From Bacteriovorax sp. UBA1852 (GTDB lineage Bacteria; Bdellovibrionota; Bacteriovoracia; Bacteriovoracales; Bacteriovoracaceae), in NCBI GenBank assembly GCA_002338505.1, contig DDIK01000159.1, positions 1-39,817 on the forward strand: DNA of 39,817 nucleotides, in the 5' to 3' direction. The translations under genes and the position numbers were made by a program. Shown piece after piece: positions 34,945-39,817 of the stretch (positions are counted from its first letter, which is position 1; every line of letters starts with the position of its first letter). The notes beneath the pieces were generated by a model. The model was not told where the DNA came from, made no database searches, and worked only from the letters and a program-made list of their open reading frames with translations.

Positions 34945-35398
34945 CGACAAGAGCCTTGGTAGGGCCTATGCTTTTAAATTTATCTATCACCTTTTTTTAA
35001 AAGAGTTTGAAGCTGACAAGAAAGCACTATTAGAAGACGAAGTTAAACTCAATGATATCATCTCTGAGTTTGAAGAATCTTTTATGGCGCAAGATGAAGA
35101 GCATCTGAACAATGGCCTCAATCCTTCTATTCAAAGATTTGGTCGCTCGCTCATATTAGGAACTCTAAGAAGCGAAGAAGAACTTATTTCTAAAATCTCA
35201 CCACTTGTTCAAAGAAGAAGCTTTGGTTCAGTTGAGCCTATGGAGAGATCCCTTCTTCAATTAGCTGCATATGAAATATTAAAGCTAGAAACTCCCAAGA
35301 AAGTTGTTATTAATGAATACCTCAATATCAACAAAGAGTTTGGCCAAGGTGAAACAAATTCATTTCTTAATGCACTTCTTGATAAATTAAGTAACTAG
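34925..35398 (+). CDS. nusB: Transcription antitermination factor NusB
   Basis: This 157-aa all-helical protein joins NusE (S10) on boxA of rRNA leaders. RAYAFKFIYHLFLKEF at the N-terminus and the end PKKVVINEYLNINKEFGQGETNSFLNALLDKL are strong NusB signatures. Its start lies inside nrdR, so translation is likely coupled. The hypothetical gene at 35407 follows after 8 bases. Confidence 0.95.
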   Translation: MTKEAYSDKSLGRAYAFKFIYHLFLKEFEADKKALLEDEVKLNDIISEFEESFMAQDEEHLNNGLNPSIQRFGRSLILGTLRSEEELISKISPLVQRRSFGSVEPMERSLLQLAAYEILKLETPKKVVINEYLNINKEFGQGETNSFLNALLDKLSN

Positions 35399-35406
35399 GA
35401 AGGGAT

Positions 35407-35817
35407 ATGAGTATTGACTCAAAACTTCTCTCTCTCATTGACTCTAGTGTTAACGGAATTCTTTGGCTCACCAAAGACTCTATTGCAGAGCAGACCCACA
35501 TTCATGAGACTCTAGACTATCTTGTTGACGGAAGACTCTATCAATTTCTCAATCAGATGAATATAAAAGAGCCAAACTTTGAAAATAATGACTTTAGTTT
35601 CTTTATAAGCAAGAGCTTTGATAAGCCTTTCTTCTTAATTCACAAGAGAGGCTCAATTGACCTTAAAAAAGATATAAGAACGATTAAATCAATTTTCGAG
35701 TCTAATACTGACCTTAAAGAGATCTCTCTCTTTATAATAGGATCAGACCAACCCAATTTAATTAGCAGCTTTGAGAAAGGTGGGATAAAAGCACAAAGCT
35801 ATTCTTCTAACGAATAG
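35407..35817 (+). CDS. Hypothetical protein downstream of nusB
   Basis: The 136-aa soluble product has no signal peptide and no motif I recognise. It has an N-terminal helical part (KLLSLIDSSVNGILWL) and a later alternating strand/helix part. AGGAAGGG precedes the ATG, a very strong ribosome-binding site, and it lies 8 bases after nusB, so it is in that operon. Its last 11 bases overlap the end of the convergent methyltransferase gene. Confidence 0.6.
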   Translation: MSIDSKLLSLIDSSVNGILWLTKDSIAEQTHIHETLDYLVDGRLYQFLNQMNIKEPNFENNDFSFFISKSFDKPFFLIHKRGSIDLKKDIRTIKSIFESNTDLKEISLFIIGSDQPNLISSFEKGGIKAQSYSSNE

Positions 35818-36598
35818 CTGCGATATAAGTGACCCAAGACTCACAATTTTCTTCAACATCACAAGGAAAGAAGTTACCATCTCCAGTACCATCATCTTCA
35901 GTACCTTCCCAGTATGTAATAGTTTTTGAAAAACCAGCATCTTCCATGATGTCTTTTATTTCACCAATACTCCACATTCTCCAGTCATAAGAAAAAACTC
36001 TCTTATACTTCTTACCGTCTTTGTGAGTTTTAAAGTGAATATAATACTGAACTTCTTCAGTGAGAGGATTAAACGAATCACAATCCCAAAAATAAGTAAA
36101 TTTACCGTGATCAGTCTCTTCTTCAAGCTCTTGACGACACTCGGTTCCACCAAAGATATCGACGAAGAAAACACCATCGTCTTTTAATCCCTCTCTAACT
36201 TTAGAGAAATATTCCACGAGTTGCTTACGCTTTTTAAAGATAAAATATGAAAAATTAAAGGCGACAATAATATCTGATTTAAAGTCATATGATTTTAAAA
36301 CATTACCTTCAACATATTTCATTCTCTCTTTTTCTTCTTTTGTAAGTCTTGAGTAGTGATTCTCAACTCCATATCTAATAGGTTCTGAATCAAGGTCAAT
36401 TCCCCAAGCAATATGCTCTTTTCCCTGCTTAACCCAGTCACAGGCCATGGCAGCAGTTCCACCAAAGTCTTCTCTAAGTGAAAGAGGATCACGCCCATTT
36501 ATTCTTTTAAACTCGTCGTTTAAAAATTCAATATCTGCATCGTGATTTTGAACCGCTTTTTCATAGAGTTTGTACTTAAGATCTGTTGAGATTGCCAT
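35807..36598 (-). CDS. Class I SAM-dependent methyltransferase
   Basis: The 263-aa protein has a Rossmann-type methyltransferase core: motif I in LREDFGGTAAMACDW, the acidic residue of the second strand in GIDLDSEPI, YVEGNVL, and DIIVAFNFSYFIF. The later FVDIFGG and the C-terminal aromatic region SYDWRMWSIGEIKDIMEDAGF are typical of small-molecule methyltransferases. The substrate cannot be told. It is the last of a four-gene minus-strand operon (phosphatase, greB, DUF6165, this). Confidence 0.82.
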   Translation of the reverse strand: MAISTDLKYKLYEKAVQNHDADIEFLNDEFKRINGRDPLSLREDFGGTAAMACDWVKQGKEHIAWGIDLDSEPIRYGVENHYSRLTKEEKERMKYVEGNVLKSYDFKSDIIVAFNFSYFIFKKRKQLVEYFSKVREGLKDDGVFFVDIFGGTECRQELEEETDHGKFTYFWDCDSFNPLTEEVQYYIHFKTHKDGKKYKRVFSYDWRMWSIGEIKDIMEDAGFSKTITYWEGTEDDGTGDGNFFPCDVEENCESWVTYIAAIR

Positions 36599-36610
36599 AA
36601 TTAACCTTTA

Positions 36611-36991
36611 TTAATAGTCTTCGTAGGATTTTACTTCTTTTATCTGAGAATTGTACTTTATATTTATCGAATTTTTAAGCTTAAATCTCTCATCATTGGT
36701 TTTATAGACTGAGCGAGCAAGTGCTATAAAATTTTCACCAAAGTTCTGATTGGCCTCACACTCTCTAATATCATCTTCTATTTCCCACAGATTCTCATTT
36801 ACGCTCTTAAGATCATCGAAATGTGAAGCTATTCCATCTAGCTTTAAGTCTTTAAGACTCTTCTCTAATACTTGAAACTCTTCTTTAGCGAGCTTTGATC
36901 TTTGTGGATCAGATATCTTCTCTGTTTTAATTTTAAGAATCGTCATCTTATCGACAAGTTCTCCAAGAGAAACATGACACTTAATTTCCAT
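36611..36991 (-). CDS. DUF6165 family protein
   Basis: This 126-aa protein matches the DUF6165 pattern: VSLGELVDKMTILKIKTEKISDP, VNENLWEIEDDIRECE and FIALARSVYKTNDERFKLKN. It is all helical and probably cytoplasmic. No function is known to me. It lies 8 bases after greB and 12 before the methyltransferase gene. Confidence 0.75.
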   Translation of the reverse strand: MEIKCHVSLGELVDKMTILKIKTEKISDPQRSKLAKEEFQVLEKSLKDLKLDGIASHFDDLKSVNENLWEIEDDIRECEANQNFGENFIALARSVYKTNDERFKLKNSINIKYNSQIKEVKSYEDY

Positions 36992-36999
36992 ACTAACTC

Positions 37000-37476
37000 C
37001 TAATATCTAATTTCAATATATTGAATACCCAAAACTTCTAATTCTCTAGGACCATTAGGTGTTTGAAACTCAATAAGGTCTCCCACCTTCTTTCCAAGAA
37101 GTCCTCTTCCAAGTGGTGATTTCCAACTGATACGCCCGTTCTTTACATCACTTTCATCAATACCAACGATTGAATATATATTCACATGAGAGTCTTCTTC
37201 AACCTTAACGGTAGCGCCAAACTTAATATCATCACTAGAGATATGGGTTGGATCAATAACTTCTGATGCATCAAGACGCTTTGTCAGAAAGTTAATTCTC
37301 TTATCTATTTCTCTAATTCTCTTTTTGCCATAGAGATAGTCTGCATTCTCAGAACGGTCTCCCAGAGCTGCGGCCCACTTCACAACCTCAGTCATCTTAG
37401 GCCTCTCAACTTTAATTAATTCGGTGAGCTCGTCTGACATGGCCTTAAAACATCGAGGAGTCATATAGTTTTTCAT
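37000..37476 (-). CDS. greB: Transcription elongation factor GreB
   Basis: This 158-aa GreA/GreB family factor rescues backtracked RNA polymerase by stimulating transcript cleavage. NYMTPRCFKAMSDEL starts the coiled-coil; the tip residues lie in WAAALGDRSENADYLYGKKR, with Asp-Arg-Ser-Glu as expected. The C-terminal FKBP-like domain ends GRGLLGKKVGDLIEFQTP. RENP..YGK..REIDRRI wording fits GreB better than GreA. It overlaps the phosphatase gene by 4 bases (ATGA). Confidence 0.92.
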   Translation of the reverse strand: MKNYMTPRCFKAMSDELTELIKVERPKMTEVVKWAAALGDRSENADYLYGKKRIREIDKRINFLTKRLDASEVIDPTHISSDDIKFGATVKVEEDSHVNIYSIVGIDESDVKNGRISWKSPLGRGLLGKKVGDLIEFQTPNGPRELEVLGIQYIEIRY

Positions 37477-37943
37477 GATAAGTTTTTAACTTTCTCATGA
37501 AGCTTGTTCATACCATCGTCCAAAATATCAAGAACATCTTCAAAGCCCTGATCTCCACCATAGTAAGGATCTGGAACTTCACTTTCACTTCGACTTTCAA
37601 GAAAATCACAAAAGGGAATAATTTTTTTCTTTTGATCATCGCCAATGGCCTTATTTGAAAGAATATTAAAATTACTATTATCCATGGTAATGAGAAGATC
37701 AAACTCTTCAAAATCATCTCTTCGCACTCCTCTTGAAGTACTCGTGATATCAATGCCTCTCTTGCTTGCATGCTCTCTCATTCGCGCATCCGCAGGGTTA
37801 CCTTCATGAAAGGAGCTGGTACCGGCAGAGTCAACAAATAAGCCTGCGGTTTCTCCTACCTTTTCGAGATAAGCTTTATACACGGCTTCGGCAGCCGGAG
37901 ATCGACAGATATTTCCTAAACAGATAAATAGTATTTTTTTCAT
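37473..37943 (-). CDS. Low molecular weight protein-tyrosine phosphatase
   Basis: The 156-aa protein begins ILFICLGNICRSPAAEAV, giving the CX5R loop with Cys8 and Arg14, and carries the general-acid motif VPDPYYGG with Asp125. It would hydrolyse phosphotyrosine in the cytoplasm. It opens the minus-strand operon and is divergent from def by 44 bases. Confidence 0.93.
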   Translation of the reverse strand: MKKILFICLGNICRSPAAEAVYKAYLEKVGETAGLFVDSAGTSSFHEGNPADARMREHASKRGIDITSTSRGVRRDDFEEFDLLITMDNSNFNILSNKAIGDDQKKKIIPFCDFLESRSESEVPDPYYGGDQGFEDVLDILDDGMNKLHEKVKNLS

Positions 37944-37987
37944 GAGTCACCTATATATGTTAATATGATAATGAATGGAGGACACTC

Positions 37988-38521
37988 ATGGCAATAAGAG
38001 AAGTAATAAAAATGGGACATCCCACGTTAAGACTAGTTGCGAAAGAATTAGAAGAAGACGAGGTCAAATCTCCTTGGTTTCAAGAGCTTATTACTGATAT
38101 GAGAGAAACAATGAAAGCCTGTGGTGGGATTGGCATTGCGGCCCCGCAGATTAATGAATCATTTCAGACGGCCATAATAGATCTTCCAGAAGAATCTGAT
38201 CGCTACCCAGATGCACCAGAGAGTCATGAATACATTATCGTAAACCCAAAAATAACTCTTTTAAATGAAGAGAAGCAGACTTTTTGGGAGGGCTGTCTCT
38301 CTGTACCAGGATTAAGAGGACAAGTAACAAGGCCTGCAAAAATAAGAATTGATTATAAGGACGAGAACTTCGTTGATCAATCTATAGAACTTGAAGATTT
38401 CTTGGCCACTGTTTTTCAGCATGAGCTTGATCATCTCTTTGGAGAACTCTACGTGGATAAAGTCGTGAATAATTCACTTACCTACGAAGAGGAATTTGCG
38501 CAATTTCATACAGAGGTTTAA
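37988..38521 (+). CDS. def: Peptide deformylase
   Basis: This 177-aa metalloenzyme removes the formyl group from new proteins. All three motifs are present: GGIGIAAPQI, EGCLSVP with Cys103, and QHELDHL with His145, Glu146 and His149. GGAGG precedes the ATG. The stop shares TTAA with the convergent permease gene. fmt, a common neighbour, is not present. Confidence 0.96.
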   Translation: MAIREVIKMGHPTLRLVAKELEEDEVKSPWFQELITDMRETMKACGGIGIAAPQINESFQTAIIDLPEESDRYPDAPESHEYIIVNPKITLLNEEKQTFWEGCLSVPGLRGQVTRPAKIRIDYKDENFVDQSIELEDFLATVFQHELDHLFGELYVDKVVNNSLTYEEEFAQFHTEV

Positions 38522-39567
38522 GCAGACTTACTCGATAGCTTTTTATAAATCTTTGGAAGCTCTTTTAAGAAGAGAGACTTAAGTAACAAGATCACAAATA
38601 AGACCGTAACTCCTACTTCTAAGATTGAAGCATGCTCATGTGCATGAGCAGAAACCTTGAAGTCAATTGGTAGAGAATACGCCGTATAAATATAATCTGT
38701 AATAAATGACATAAGAAGTGCTACAACGACAATCGCAAAGACATTTATAAGTACGCCCTTCTTACCAATATACTTTCCAATAACAAGCATATTAGAGATA
38801 TTAGTAGCAGGACCTACTAAGAGAATAATCAATGCCATTCCGGGACTCATTCCCTTCATCACAAGAGAGGCCGCAATAGGAGTAGTTGCGGAAGCACAGA
38901 TATAAAGAGGAACACCAATAGCTAAAATAAGAACTCTTCCTAAAATTCCATCTAGGCCATCAAAGAAGTCAGCAGGTACAATGAAGTTAATCACAGCACC
39001 AAAGACAATTCCAAGAGTTAACCAAAAAGCAAAATCATCAATGAGCTCAACAAATGCAAAGTTAAAAGATCTCTTACATTTACTGAGAAAGCTCTCTTGC
39101 TCAATTTCTTTTTTCGAACTCTTCTTACAACAACCTTTCTTCTCTTCTTCTTTAATCTCAATGTCTTCATTATTAAAAAATAACTGTAATACACCTGCAA
39201 AAAATGCAGAGAAAAAGGCTGCAATAGGCCTAATGATAGTCATCGGTAAGTCCATCATTCCATAAGTCATGGCTATTGAATCAACACCAGACTCAGGTGT
39301 TGAAATGAGAAATGCGGAGGTTGCGCTATTAGACGCCCCGTTTTTTTTTAAAGTTGCAGCGGTTGGAATAACGGCGCAGCTACAAAGAGGAAGAGGTATT
39401 CCCAATAAAGATGATTTAACAATCCCAGATAGTCCCTTACCACCTAAAGACTTCTTAATCCTTTCAGTAGAAATGAAAACATGTACTAGACCAGAGATAA
39501 AAAGGCCTAACATCAAGAAGGGAGCAGCAGAGAGTAAGTAAATCCAAAGTGATTGTAAGAATTCCAT
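38518..39567 (-). CDS. Permease of the SO_0444/ArsP (DUF318) family, probable metal efflux
   Basis: This 349-aa membrane protein has about eight membrane helices and the family motif IPLPLCSCAVIPTAATLKK with paired cysteines, followed by GASNSATSAFLISTPESGVDSI and a second half with ASATTPIAASLVMKGMSPG and LVGPATNISNM. A central loop is charged and Cys-containing (EEEKKGCCKKSSKKE), which may bind metal. SO_0444-type members are tied to Cu/Zn efflux and ArsP to organoarsenicals; which one applies here is open. The gene is monocistronic. Confidence 0.85.
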   Translation of the reverse strand: MEFLQSLWIYLLSAAPFLMLGLFISGLVHVFISTERIKKSLGGKGLSGIVKSSLLGIPLPLCSCAVIPTAATLKKNGASNSATSAFLISTPESGVDSIAMTYGMMDLPMTIIRPIAAFFSAFFAGVLQLFFNNEDIEIKEEEKKGCCKKSSKKEIEQESFLSKCKRSFNFAFVELIDDFAFWLTLGIVFGAVINFIVPADFFDGLDGILGRVLILAIGVPLYICASATTPIAASLVMKGMSPGMALIILLVGPATNISNMLVIGKYIGKKGVLINVFAIVVVALLMSFITDYIYTAYSLPIDFKVSAHAHEHASILEVGVTVLFVILLLKSLFLKELPKIYKKLSSKSA

Positions 39568-39675
39568 TTCTTTATACTAGTATCATTAACTCTAAATGTC
39601 CTTAATTATGCACATATTTGACAGGAAAATGACTCACATCCCCCTATTTTTATTCCACATATAAGAAAAAACATA

Positions 39676-39704
39676 TTGACGGACAACCGAAATATCCTTA
39701 TATT
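39676..39704 (+). promoter_or_regulatory. Strong promoter of tRNA-Asp
   Basis: TTGACG (39676-39681), a 17-base spacer and TATATT (39699-39704) lie 17 bases before the tRNA. This is the best consensus promoter in the window. Confidence 0.7.
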
Positions 39705-39721
39705 ATTCCTTACAAAGTTAC

Positions 39722-39798
39722 GGGGGTGTAGTTAAGTTGGTTATAACGTCTGCCTGTCACGCAGAAGGCCGAGGGTTCGAGTCCCTTCACTCCCGCCA
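39722..39798 (+). tRNA. tRNA-Asp (anticodon GTC)
   Basis: The 77-base cloverleaf is complete: acceptor GGGGGTG with CACTCCC (one G-U pair), anticodon stem TCTGC/GCAGA with loop CTGTCAC, so anticodon GTC, variable loop AGGCC and T-loop TTCGAGT. The 3' CCA is encoded. It has its own promoter. Confidence 0.95.
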
Positions 39799-39817
39799 TT
39801 TAAATTTTGATCTCTTC

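Noticed and set aside
39568..39721. Attachment site at the tRNA-Asp gene
   Set aside because: tRNA genes are common integration sites, but no integrase or second copy of the tRNA end is seen in the window.

Overview
The window is AT-rich, gene-dense chromosomal DNA from a Gram-negative bacterium. It carries LPS-export genes, RpoN, type II fatty-acid synthesis genes and many lipobox proteins. The very low GC, the many large species-specific lipoproteins and the mixed gene order suggest the Bdellovibrionota, most likely a marine Bacteriovorax/Halobacteriovorax-type predator. That placement is inference from reading; no database search was run. No rRNA, CRISPR array, transposase or phage gene is visible. 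No stretch longer than about 300 bases lacks a gene.

Layout: (1) 1-1850: an incomplete trypsin-like lipoprotein that has lost two catalytic residues, a double-cupin protein and the chaperone slyD. (2) 1873-5654: on the minus strand, an lptC/lptA-like fusion, lptB, rpoN and hpf. This is the classic envelope/sigma-54 operon, but with no separate lptA. (3) 5755-15410: mutS, a 761-aa helical lipoprotein of unknown role, an RDD membrane protein, yebC, alr, a degenerate receiver-domain protein and a shikimate kinase. (4) 15502-19997: yceD, rpmF, a 71-aa small membrane protein, then fabH-fabD-fabG-acpP. The plsX gene usually found between rpmF and fabH is missing. (5) 20011-25977: a small secreted protein and a complete seven-gene Mrp Na+/H+ antiporter operon, sitting between acpP and fabF. 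(6) 26048-28564: fabF-glyA. (7) 28568-34248: two large minus-strand lipoprotein genes inserted between glyA and nrdR. One appears to combine a nucleotidyltransferase-like domain with a PARP-like ADP-ribosyltransferase domain. The other is a Cys-rich protein with two different tandem-repeat arrays. The same palindrome lies on both sides of the first gene. (8) 34456-39567: nrdR-nusB-hypothetical; on the minus strand LMW phosphatase-greB-DUF6165-methyltransferase; then def and a metal-efflux-type permease. (9) 39722-39798: tRNA-Asp with its own strong promoter.

The core genes cover envelope export, transcription, fatty-acid synthesis, one-carbon metabolism and protein maturation. Accessory lipoproteins and the Mrp operon are placed inside otherwise conserved clusters. 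The best candidate for something undescribed is the lipoprotein at 28568-31180 with its flanking palindromes. The LptC-LptA fusion and the catalytically dead protease homologue come next.
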